Source: Pseudomonadota bacterium (GTDB lineage Bacteria > Pseudomonadota > Gammaproteobacteria > Steroidobacterales > Steroidobacteraceae). Taken from it: a stretch of 12,003 bases of DNA. The position numbers and the translations under genes were made by a program. The stretch lies in contig JAEYUC010000087.1 of assembly GCA_023433705.1 (NCBI GenBank), positions 1-12,003 of the forward strand, in the 5' to 3' direction. This document shows positions 1 through 6,400 of the stretch, in pieces. The first letter of the stretch is position 1, and the number at the start of each line of letters is the position of its first letter. The notes under the pieces are model-generated. The model saw nothing but the letters and a program-made list of their open reading frames with translations. It was not told the origin of the DNA and ran no database searches.

Positions 1-44
1 CAGCGATTCCGACATCCGGCGCTCAGCGCCAACTCAGCGATTTC
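1..44. other. Short segment beyond the permease stop
   Basis: Only 44 nt follow the GntP gene before the window edge. It contains a small palindrome, GGCGCT-C-AGCGCC (18-30), and two copies of CAGCGATT (1-8 and 35-42). No T-run follows the palindrome on the minus strand, so it is not a convincing intrinsic terminator. No gene can be supported here. Confidence 0.3.
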
Positions 45-1358
45 TCACCCGGCACCGATCGCGGCCTCGAGCACCAGCACGCCGATGATCCCGACGACGC
101 CGACGATGCCTTCCATCATCGTCCAGCTCAGGATCGTTTCCTTGATGGAGAGGTTGAAGTACTCCTTGGCCATCCAGAAACCCGAATCGTTGACGTGCGA
201 GAACATCAAACTACCCGCGCCGATGGCGAGCACCATCAGGTTCGGGTCGACGTTGGTCGCAGCCACGACGGGCGCCATGAGGCCCGCGGCCGTGAGACCG
301 GCGACCGTCGCCGAGCCGAGCGATACGCGGATCACGCCGGCGATCAGCCAGCCGAGCACGAGCGGATCGATCGCGATCCCGGTGAGCGACGCGGAGATGT
401 CCTTGTCCACGCCGGTCGCGACGAATACTTCCTTCAACGTGCCCGCGCCCGCGATGATCAGCAGGATGACGGCGATGTCCTTGACCGAGTTGCCGTAGTC
501 GTCCATGAGCTGCTGCATCTTCATGCCGCGCGACAGGCCCAGCGACCAGGTCGCGACCGCGAGTCCGAGCAGCATCACGATCAGCGGGTTGGTCCAGAAG
601 TTCAGCATCGGCTGCATGTTTTCCGGCGCGAGCGGCACGGCCATCGAGAACGCGATGATCACGACGGGCAGCAGCGCGCTCGCGAAGCAGTTGAACGCGC
701 TCGGTAGCTCGGCTTCCGGCCGCAGCGGCGCGACGAACAACGTGATCGGATTGGCTTTCACGTTGCGGAACAGGCGCGCATACAGCGGGCCGGCGCAGAT
801 CATGGCCGGCAGCGCGACCAGCAATCCGTAGAACAGCGTCGTGCCCATGTCGGCGCCGAACAGCGGCAGCATGGCCGTGGGCGCCGGGTGTGGCGGCAGG
901 AACCCGTGCGTGACCGACAGCGACGCGAACAGCGGGATGCCGAGGTAGATAGGCGGCACCTTCGTCTGCTGTACCACGGAGAACACCAGCGGCACGAGCA
1001 GCACGAAGCCGACGTTGTAGAACAGCGGGATGCCGACCAGGAATCCCGTGAACATCAGCGCCCAGGTGAGATTCTTTTCCCCGAACAGGCGCATGAGCAC
1101 CATGGCTATCTTCTGGGCGGCACCGCTGTTCGCGACCAGCTTGCCGAACATCGCGCCGATGCACACGATGCCGAGCAACCCGGCGAGCAGGTTGCCGATG
1201 CCGCGCTCGAGCACGCCCGGCACCTTGTCGATAGGCAGCCCGAGCAGGACCGCCGCCACCGACGACGCCACGAGAAAAGCCAGGAACGGCTGGATCTTGC
1301 CCCAGCTGATCAACAACACCAGCAATACGATCGAGCCGAATACGTACCAGAGTTCCAT
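45..1358 (-). CDS. GntP-family gluconate/aldonate:H+ symporter
   Basis: An inner-membrane permease of 437 residues, the normal GntP-family length. It is hydrophobic throughout, with about a dozen predicted membrane segments. Family hallmarks are visible: HGFLPPHPAPTA at residues 151-162, GSAT at 348-351 and SHVNDSGFW at 387-395. Known GntP members import gluconate or related sugar acids with protons; the exact substrate cannot be read here. The ATG at 1358 is preceded by an SD-like AAAGGGGGG (minus strand, 1366-1374) with 7 nt spacing. It is the last gene of a minus-strand operon, 64 nt after an exported lactonase and downstream of an exported beta-glucosidase, which fits uptake of an aldonic acid made in the periplasm. 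A hairpin in the gap touches its SD. Family assignment is firm; the choice among GntP, GntT, GntU and similar paralogues is open. Confidence 0.95.
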   Translation of the reverse strand: MELWYVFGSIVLLVLLISWGKIQPFLAFLVASSVAAVLLGLPIDKVPGVLERGIGNLLAGLLGIVCIGAMFGKLVANSGAAQKIAMVLMRLFGEKNLTWALMFTGFLVGIPLFYNVGFVLLVPLVFSVVQQTKVPPIYLGIPLFASLSVTHGFLPPHPAPTAMLPLFGADMGTTLFYGLLVALPAMICAGPLYARLFRNVKANPITLFVAPLRPEAELPSAFNCFASALLPVVIIAFSMAVPLAPENMQPMLNFWTNPLIVMLLGLAVATWSLGLSRGMKMQQLMDDYGNSVKDIAVILLIIAGAGTLKEVFVATGVDKDISASLTGIAIDPLVLGWLIAGVIRVSLGSATVAGLTAAGLMAPVVAATNVDPNLMVLAIGAGSLMFSHVNDSGFWMAKEYFNLSIKETILSWTMMEGIVGVVGIIGVLVLEAAIGAG

Positions 1359-1365
1359 GAACGCG

Positions 1366-1374
1366 CCCCCCTTT
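1366..1374 (-). promoter_or_regulatory. Ribosome-binding site of the GntP permease
   Basis: AAAGGGGGG on the minus strand, 7 nt before the ATG at 1358. Three of its bases belong to the adjacent hairpin stem, so folding could reduce ribosome access. Confidence 0.6.
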
Positions 1375-1410
1375 ACCGGGTGTCGGCGCCTGGCACCGTC
1401 ACCCGGTAAA
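1372..1410 (-). repeat. 39-nt stem-loop between lactonase and permease genes
   Basis: TTTACCGGGTG (1372-1382) and CACCCGGTAAA (1400-1410) form a perfect 11-bp inverted repeat. The inner 17 nt pair further, CGG with CCG (1384-1386/1396-1398) and GC with GC (1388-1389/1393-1394), broken by two single mismatches. Read on the transcribed minus strand, the 3' arm ends in AAA, which is also the start of the permease SD (AAAGGGGGG, 1366-1374). No T-run follows, so it is not a classic terminator. It could be an RNA stabiliser, a translation control hairpin, a dyad operator or a dispersed palindromic element. Confidence 0.75.
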
Positions 1411-1422
1411 ACTCAAACGACT

Positions 1423-2448
1423 TCAGAATCCCGCGCCTTTCACGTTCAGGCGGATGCGCGCCAGGATGTCGTGCGAGGTCAGGTAGAGCGTGTGGCCGTC
1501 GTCGCCGAACTTGCAGTTCGCCGTGGCCTTGCCATTGCTGATGCGGCCGAGGCGCTTGCCGTCCTTCGACAGCACGATGACGCCGCCGGGGCCGGTGGTG
1601 AAGACCGTGCCGTCCGCGGCCACGGTCAAGCCGTCGGGCAGCCCGGGCGCTTCCCTCGACATGAGATCGCTCAGGTCCGCGAACAGCTTCTTGCCGGTAA
1701 CGTTGCCGTCCTTATCGAGCGAATACGCCATGATGATGGCCTTGCCCGGTTCGGACTGCGCGACGTACAGCACGCTGTCGTCGGGCGAGAGCGCGACGCC
1801 GTTGGGGCGATGCAGCTCCTGCTCGATCACCGAAACCGCGCCGTCGGCGCCCATGCGATAGACGCCGTTGAACGCGATTTCCTTCTCGGGCGCATCGTCG
1901 AACTTCTTGAAGCCGTATGGCGGATCGGTGAAGAACAGCACGCCCGACTTCGTGCGCGTCACGTCGTTGGGGCTCGAGAACTTCTTGCCGTCGAACTGCG
2001 TCGCGACCGGCGTCTTGGTTTTCGTCGCAAGATCGAGCTTCTGGATCGCCCGGTTGCCCGTATCCGCGAGCAGGATGGTCTTGTCGTCGAGGATCGCGAG
2101 CCCGTTCGCTCCGGCCTCGCGCCAGACGTTCGGATCCGGATCGGTCGCGCCGGACGGATCGAGGAATTTCTCGAGCCCGCCTTTCTCCGACCACTTCCAC
2201 ATCTTGTTGCCGGGCACGTCGGTGAACAGCAGGTAGCCGCCGGAGCGTACCCAGATCGGACCTTCGGCCCAGCCGAAGCCTTCCGCGAGCTTCTCGATCT
2301 TCCAGTCCTTCGGGACGATGGCGTCCATCGCCGGATCCCAGCGATCGATCTTCGCGTTCTCGATCTTCACGGGGGCCGTGGGCGAGTCCGCGCAGGCGCC
2401 GGTCGCGAGCGCCGCCAGCAAGATCGTCACGCCAGTCAAATTCCGCAT
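1423..2448 (-). CDS. Exported SMP-30/gluconolactonase/LRE family lactonase
   Basis: A 341-residue six-bladed propeller protein of the SMP-30/gluconolactonase family, expected to hydrolyse a sugar lactone to its acid with a divalent metal. Likely metal ligands, by family pattern, are E62 (AEGPIW), N161 (SPND), N216 (RPNG) and D272 (PDG). The N-terminus is a signal peptide: basic start, hydrophobic core to about residue 17, then TGACADSP. A cut after A20 (ACA, an AxA site) would release it to the periplasm. The cysteine at 19 could instead be lipidated, although TGAC is a poor lipobox. AAGGGG at 2455-2460 lies 6 nt before the ATG and supports this start. It follows the GH3 gene by 16 nt and precedes a GntP permease, so gluconolactone or a related aldonolactone is the natural substrate guess. 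The family also includes lactonases of other specificity. Confidence 0.9.
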   Translation of the reverse strand: MRNLTGVTILLAALATGACADSPTAPVKIENAKIDRWDPAMDAIVPKDWKIEKLAEGFGWAEGPIWVRSGGYLLFTDVPGNKMWKWSEKGGLEKFLDPSGATDPDPNVWREAGANGLAILDDKTILLADTGNRAIQKLDLATKTKTPVATQFDGKKFSSPNDVTRTKSGVLFFTDPPYGFKKFDDAPEKEIAFNGVYRMGADGAVSVIEQELHRPNGVALSPDDSVLYVAQSEPGKAIIMAYSLDKDGNVTGKKLFADLSDLMSREAPGLPDGLTVAADGTVFTTGPGGVIVLSKDGKRLGRISNGKATANCKFGDDGHTLYLTSHDILARIRLNVKGAGF

Positions 2449-2454
2449 GGATTA

Positions 2455-2460
2455 CCCCTT
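2455..2460 (-). promoter_or_regulatory. Ribosome-binding site of the lactonase gene
   Basis: AAGGGG on the minus strand, 6 nt before the ATG at 2448. It lies in the 16-nt gap after the GH3 stop codon, which leaves no room for a promoter and supports co-transcription. Confidence 0.7.
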
Positions 2461-2464
2461 CAGC

Positions 2465-4759
2465 TTAGTTGTTTGTGACCGTGACGCGCGTCGGCAACGC
2501 CGTGGCCGGCGCGGTGACGGGATGCGTCTTCGTGATTTCGAACGATCCGCTGGCGCGCAGGTCCGCGGACGACGGGCCGATCCAGAAGTCGATGCGGCCC
2601 GCCTCGACTATCCACTGGTCGCGCGGGCCCCAGAACGCGAGTTGCTCGGGCGTGAGACTGAACGTCACGCGTTTCGCGACGCCCGCGCCGAGGTCCACGC
2701 GCTTGAAGCCGCGCAGCTCGAGCGTGGGCCGCGCGATGCTCGCCACGGGGTCGCGTACGTAGAGCTGCACGACTTCATCGGAGGCAACGCCGCCGACGTT
2801 TTCGATCGTGATCGAGATGTCGATGCGCCCGCCGGGTCCTGCCTCGCGGGCACTTTGCGCGAGACCGTCGTAGCGGAACTCGCTGTACGTCAGGCCGTGC
2901 CCGAATGGATAGAGCGGCGTGATCGGCAGGTCGTGATAACGCACCGTGTCCTTGGACAGGTCCGGATCGGCGGGGCGACCCGTCGCGTTCGCCGAGTAGT
3001 TGAACGGCACGGCGCCGGTCGTGCGCGGGAACGCGGCGGGCAGACGGCCCGCCGGCGAGTACTTGCCGAAGACCACGTCGGCCACGGCATGGCCCGCCTC
3101 GACGCCGAGCATCCAGGTCTCCAGGATGGCCGGCGCCTTCTCCGCCAGCTCCGGGATCGCGAGCGGCCGGCCGTTGGAAAGCAGCACGACCACCGGCTTG
3201 CCGGTCGCGAGGACCTGCTTAGCGAGCTCGAGCTGGCTCGCGGGTAGTTCGATCGACGAGCGGCTGCGCGCTTCGCCGGACATGTCGAAGTCCTCGCCGA
3301 TCACGAGCAGCGTGACGTCGGCGCTCTTCGCGAGCTTCACGGCCGCGGGAATGCCGGTCAGATCGCTGTTGCGCGGATCGGCGCCCGGCGAGGAAAGCAC
3401 CTTGAGGTTCTTCGGCGCGGCGGCCTTGATGCCCGCGAGAATCGTGACCACGTCCTCGGCCTTGCCCTGCGCGCGCCACGAGCCGAGCTGCGAAAGTCCG
3501 TCGTCCGCGAGCTGGCCGATCACGGCGATCGACTTGAGCTTCGCGGGATCCAGCGGCAATAGTTTGCCCTCGTTCTTGAGCAGCACCATCGACTGGCGCG
3601 CGATCGCGCGCGCCGCCTCGCGGTGTTGCGGGGCGAGCAGTTCGCGCGCCTCGCGCTCGACGTCGTGATACTTCATCGGATCGTCGAACAGGCCGAGCTG
3701 CTCCTTGACGCGCAGGATGCGCAGCACCGCCTCGTCGAGCAGCTTGAGCCGCACGGGATCCCTGGCGATGGCTTCCTTCAGATCGTCGGCGAACACGCCA
3801 CCGACCATGTCCATGTCGACGGACGCGTCGAGCGCGAGCACGCCGGCGGCCGCGCGGTCCGCCGCCACGCCGTGATTGAGCAGCTCGCCGATCGAGCCCC
3901 AGTCGGAGACCATGAGTCCCTGCCAGCCCCACTTCTCGCGGAGCAGGCCGCGCAGCAGCTCGCGGTTCGCGGTGGTGGGCACGCCCGCGATGTCGTTGAA
4001 CGCGACCATGAACGAACCCGAGCCCGCGCGCGCCGACGCGAAGAACGGCGGTAGATAGACTTCCTGCAGCGTGCGGACCGAGATGTCCGCGGTGTTGTAG
4101 TCGCGGCCGCCGATCGCGGCGCCGTAGGCGCCGAAGTGCTTGGCGGTCGCCATGAGCGAGCCCGGCCGCAGCGCGTTGCCGCCCTGGTAGCCCGCGATCT
4201 GCGCCACCGCCATGCGTGCGCCCAGGTACGGATCCTCGCCGGCGCCTTCGACGATGCGGCCCCAGCGTGGATCGCGCGCGATGTCGACCATCGGCGCGAA
4301 GGTCCAGTGAAGCCCGGCGGAGGTCGCCTCGTCGGCGGCCACGCGCGCGGCGCGCTCGTGCGCCTCGGGCGCCCAGCTCGCGGCCATCGCGAGCGGCACG
4401 GGGAAGATTGTGCGATAGCCGTGCACCACGTCCATCGCAAACAACAATGGAATGCCGAGTCGCGATTCCTCCACCGCGACCTTTTGCAGCTTCGCGAGCG
4501 GCTCGGCGCCGGCGACGTGCAGATAGGAGCCGACGCCGCCGGCTCGCACGCGCGCGAGCTCGGCGTCGTCCAGGCGCGAATTGAGCGCCTTGCTGCGTCC
4601 GCCGGCGCGCTGGACGAGCTGGCCGATCTTCTCGTCCAGCGTCATCTTCTTGAGCAGGGCTTCGGAACGCGACAACGTCTGCGCGTGCAGTTGACCCACG
4701 CAGGACAAAACGGCGACAGCAAGACAGGCCACCCATGCGTGGCGCGCTGGACTCGGCAA
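2465..4759 (-). CDS. bglX: Exported GH3 beta-glucosidase, BglX-like
   Basis: A glycoside hydrolase family 3 enzyme that removes terminal beta-linked glucose. I chose the TTG at 4759: it gives 764 residues (E. coli BglX has 765), a signal peptide starting MPSPARHAWVACLAVAVLSC with a probable cut after A26 (LHA/Q), and a G6 SD 8 nt upstream. An in-frame ATG at 4835-4837 would add 26 residues before that signal and looks less likely. The (beta/alpha)8 domain comes first, with KHFG (207-210) and the nucleophile D286 in VSDWGS. A second alpha/beta domain follows, then a C-terminal fibronectin-III-like domain carrying the ENVG..ASDEVVQLY pattern. The location is the periplasm; VLSC at 17-20 leaves lipidation as a weak alternative. 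It is the first gene of the operon with the lactonase and the GntP permease, and it is divergent from dacB. Confidence 0.93.
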   Translation of the reverse strand: MPSPARHAWVACLAVAVLSCVGQLHAQTLSRSEALLKKMTLDEKIGQLVQRAGGRSKALNSRLDDAELARVRAGGVGSYLHVAGAEPLAKLQKVAVEESRLGIPLLFAMDVVHGYRTIFPVPLAMAASWAPEAHERAARVAADEATSAGLHWTFAPMVDIARDPRWGRIVEGAGEDPYLGARMAVAQIAGYQGGNALRPGSLMATAKHFGAYGAAIGGRDYNTADISVRTLQEVYLPPFFASARAGSGSFMVAFNDIAGVPTTANRELLRGLLREKWGWQGLMVSDWGSIGELLNHGVAADRAAAGVLALDASVDMDMVGGVFADDLKEAIARDPVRLKLLDEAVLRILRVKEQLGLFDDPMKYHDVEREARELLAPQHREAARAIARQSMVLLKNEGKLLPLDPAKLKSIAVIGQLADDGLSQLGSWRAQGKAEDVVTILAGIKAAAPKNLKVLSSPGADPRNSDLTGIPAAVKLAKSADVTLLVIGEDFDMSGEARSRSSIELPASQLELAKQVLATGKPVVVLLSNGRPLAIPELAEKAPAILETWMLGVEAGHAVADVVFGKYSPAGRLPAAFPRTTGAVPFNYSANATGRPADPDLSKDTVRYHDLPITPLYPFGHGLTYSEFRYDGLAQSAREAGPGGRIDISITIENVGGVASDEVVQLYVRDPVASIARPTLELRGFKRVDLGAGVAKRVTFSLTPEQLAFWGPRDQWIVEAGRIDFWIGPSSADLRASGSFEITKTHPVTAPATALPTRVTVTNN

Positions 4760-4767
4760 GAGTGAAT

Positions 4768-4773
4768 CCCCCC
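4768..4773 (-). promoter_or_regulatory. Putative ribosome-binding site supporting the TTG start of bglX
   Basis: GGGGGG on the minus strand, 8 nt before the TTG at 4759. It is the best SD-like signal upstream of the signal peptide and is one reason for choosing TTG over the ATG at 4837. Confidence 0.45.
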
Positions 4774-4894
4774 GGTTGCGGTGGTGCGAATCTAACCGAA
4801 ACAAACATGAAGAATGAAGGTTTGCCCCCGACTTCATGCCACGTTCCACTGACTTCCGGTTCGCGGAGTTCCGTCGGCGAGCCAGCGACCAAGG

Positions 4895-4923
4895 TTGACG
4901 GGCGGCCGCGCGCCGTCTGCAAT
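4895..4923 (+). promoter_or_regulatory. Sigma70-like promoter of dacB
   Basis: TTGACG (4895-4900, five of six matches) and TGCAAT (4918-4923, four of six) are separated by exactly 17 nt. Transcription would begin near 4929-4931, at the ATG itself (4930), predicting an mRNA with little or no leader. This agrees with the lack of an SD. Confidence 0.5.
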
Positions 4924-4929
4924 GACGGA

Positions 4930-6345
4930 ATGCGACGTTCCACCGTTCTCGCGTGCGCTCTGAGCGTCCTGGCCTTCGCGCCCTTCTCGGGCGCGCAGGT
5001 GTCATCTCCGGCGCCTTCTCCGGCGGCCTACACGGAGCGGCTCGGCGCGGCACGGATTCCCGCCGACGCCGCGGCGGCCATCGTCATTCCGCTCGATGGC
5101 GGTGTATTGCGGTTCGCGGCGAATGACGCAAAGCCCATGAATCCCGCGAGCACGATGAAACTCGTGACGACATATTCGGCCCTGCACCTGCTGGGTCCGG
5201 CGTTCACGTTCCGCACCGAAGTCCTGGCCAATGCCCCGGTCACCAAGGGCGTCCTGCGCGGCGACCTGTTCCTGCGCGGAGGCGGCGACCCCAAGCTCGT
5301 CATCGAAAACCTGTGGCTGCTCGCGAATCGCGTGCGCGGATTCGGCATCCGCGAGATCGGCGGCGACATCATCCTCGATCGCACATTGTTCGAGCCCGTG
5401 GCCCACGATCCCGCGCAATTCGATGGCGAGGAGGGACGCGCGTACAACGTCGGACCCGATGCATTACTCGTGAACTTCAAGTCGATCGCCGTGACGCTCG
5501 TGCCGGATGCCGCGGCGAACGTCGCGCACGTCGTCGTCGTACCCGACGTGGCCGGACTGCGCGCGCCGCGCACCGTGCCCGCCGTCGCGGGCCCCTGCGG
5601 CAACTGGCGCGGCAAACTGCGCGCCGATCTGTCCGATCCCATGAACCTGAGGTTCGCCGGCGCCTTTCCGCTCGACTGCGGCGAGCGCTCCATCTACCTG
5701 GGCGCACTCGACCACACTAACTACTTCACGGCGGTGTTCCGCGCGCTCTGGGAGCGTCAGGGCGGCGTGTGGACCGGCAAGGCGCGCGACGGCGCGGCGC
5801 CGGGCGACGCGCGCCTCATCGCGGCGCAGGATTCGCCGCCGCTCGCGCAGCTCATCCGCGACATCAACAAGTACTCCAACAACGTGATGACGCAGCAGCT
5901 CTTCCTCACGATGGGCGCGGCGGGCGGCGAGCCCGGCAACTTCGCGCGCGGCGCGAACGCGGTGCGCGGCCTGCTCGCGGCGCGGGGGATCGAGGCGCCC
6001 GAACTCGTGCTCGAGAACGGCTGCGGCCTGTCGCGCGTCGAGCGCATCTCCGCGCGTTCGCTGGCGGGCGTGCTGACCGACGCGTGGAACAGCCAATGGA
6101 TGCCCGAGCTCATGGCCTCGCTGCCGATCGCGGGGGTCGACGGCACCATGCAGCGGCGCGACGTGCCCACCGGCTCGGCCCACATGAAGACCGGCCTGCT
6201 CGAGGACACGCGCGCGATCGCGGGATACGTGCGCGCCGCGAGCGGCAAGCGCTACGTTGTCGTGGCCATCATCAATCACCCGAACGCCGCTCGCGGCACG
6301 GGCGCGCACGACGCCCTGATCGAATGGGTGTACCGCGCCGGGTGA
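4930..6345 (+). CDS. dacB: D-alanyl-D-alanine carboxypeptidase/endopeptidase (PBP4), peptidase S13
   Basis: A periplasmic penicillin-binding protein of 471 residues (E. coli PBP4 has 477) that trims or cuts peptidoglycan crosslinks. All three catalytic motifs are present: S74-T-M-K77 (SxxK, nucleophile S74), S316-N-N318 (SxN) and K420-T-G422 (KTG). The roughly 240 residues between the first two motifs carry the extra domains typical of class C PBPs, with the recognisable GDLFLRGGGDP and YNVGPDALLVNFK segments. The N-terminus MRRSTVLACALSVLAFAPFSGAQ is a Sec signal with a likely cut after A22. The ATG at 4930 is chosen for that signal; the same frame is open upstream but reads as non-coding residues. 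There is no good SD; a promoter lies directly before the ATG. The neighbours do not suggest a cell-wall operon, so it is probably expressed alone. Confidence 0.95.
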   Translation: MRRSTVLACALSVLAFAPFSGAQVSSPAPSPAAYTERLGAARIPADAAAAIVIPLDGGVLRFAANDAKPMNPASTMKLVTTYSALHLLGPAFTFRTEVLANAPVTKGVLRGDLFLRGGGDPKLVIENLWLLANRVRGFGIREIGGDIILDRTLFEPVAHDPAQFDGEEGRAYNVGPDALLVNFKSIAVTLVPDAAANVAHVVVVPDVAGLRAPRTVPAVAGPCGNWRGKLRADLSDPMNLRFAGAFPLDCGERSIYLGALDHTNYFTAVFRALWERQGGVWTGKARDGAAPGDARLIAAQDSPPLAQLIRDINKYSNNVMTQQLFLTMGAAGGEPGNFARGANAVRGLLAARGIEAPELVLENGCGLSRVERISARSLAGVLTDAWNSQWMPELMASLPIAGVDGTMQRRDVPTGSAHMKTGLLEDTRAIAGYVRAASGKRYVVVAIINHPNAARGTGAHDALIEWVYRAG

Positions 6346-6353
6346 AACCCGGC
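6337..6353 (+). terminator. Hairpin over the dacB stop codon
   Basis: GCCGGGT (6337-6343) and ACCCGGC (6347-6353) form a perfect 7-bp GC-rich stem with a GAA loop. The TGA stop (6343-6345) lies at the loop. No T-run follows, so it may be an mRNA 3'-end stabiliser or a weak or Rho-assisted terminator rather than a canonical intrinsic one. Confidence 0.4.
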
Positions 6354-6386
6354 CAGGTGCAGGCGATTCCGCGACCCCCAGCCCCG

Positions 6387-6392
6387 TATAAT
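6387..6392 (+). promoter_or_regulatory. -10 box before the CobW-type GTPase
   Basis: A perfect TATAAT stands in a GC-rich setting, ending 8 nt before the ATG at 6401, so transcription would start at about 6398-6401. No SD is present. The -35 region (around 6363-6370, GCGATTCC) is poor, so an activator or alternative recognition may be needed. A leaderless or near-leaderless transcript is predicted. Confidence 0.5.
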
Positions 6393-6400
6393 CCCGCCCC

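Larger units (their letters stand above)
4760..4929. promoter_or_regulatory. Divergent intergenic region bglX/dacB
   Basis: A 170-nt gap between two divergent starts. The part at about 4787-4820 (around AATCTAACCGAAACAAACAT) is clearly more AT-rich than its surroundings and is the likely site of the minus-strand operon promoter. The best -10 guess there, TAGATT on the minus strand, matches the consensus at only four of six positions. The dacB promoter lies at the other end. I see no clear palindromic operator. Confidence 0.5.

Noticed and set aside
211..1164. Long open frame on the minus strand in another phase of the permease gene
   Set aside because: The product is Arg/His/Ala-rich with no family features; it is a GC-rich shadow of the GntP gene, which has clear motifs in its own frame.
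1030..2478. Long plus-strand open frame crossing the permease and lactonase genes
   Set aside because: It spans two well-supported opposite-strand genes and the gap between them and has low-complexity composition; an artefact of high GC.
3219..4943. 574-residue minus-strand open frame within the GH3 gene
   Set aside because: Arg/Ala-rich alternate phase; the GH3 frame carries the catalytic motifs, signal peptide and family length.
6360..6400. Zur operator upstream of the GTPase
   Set aside because: I looked for the palindromic GTTAT..ATAAC-type pattern; only a TATAAT is present, without dyad symmetry.
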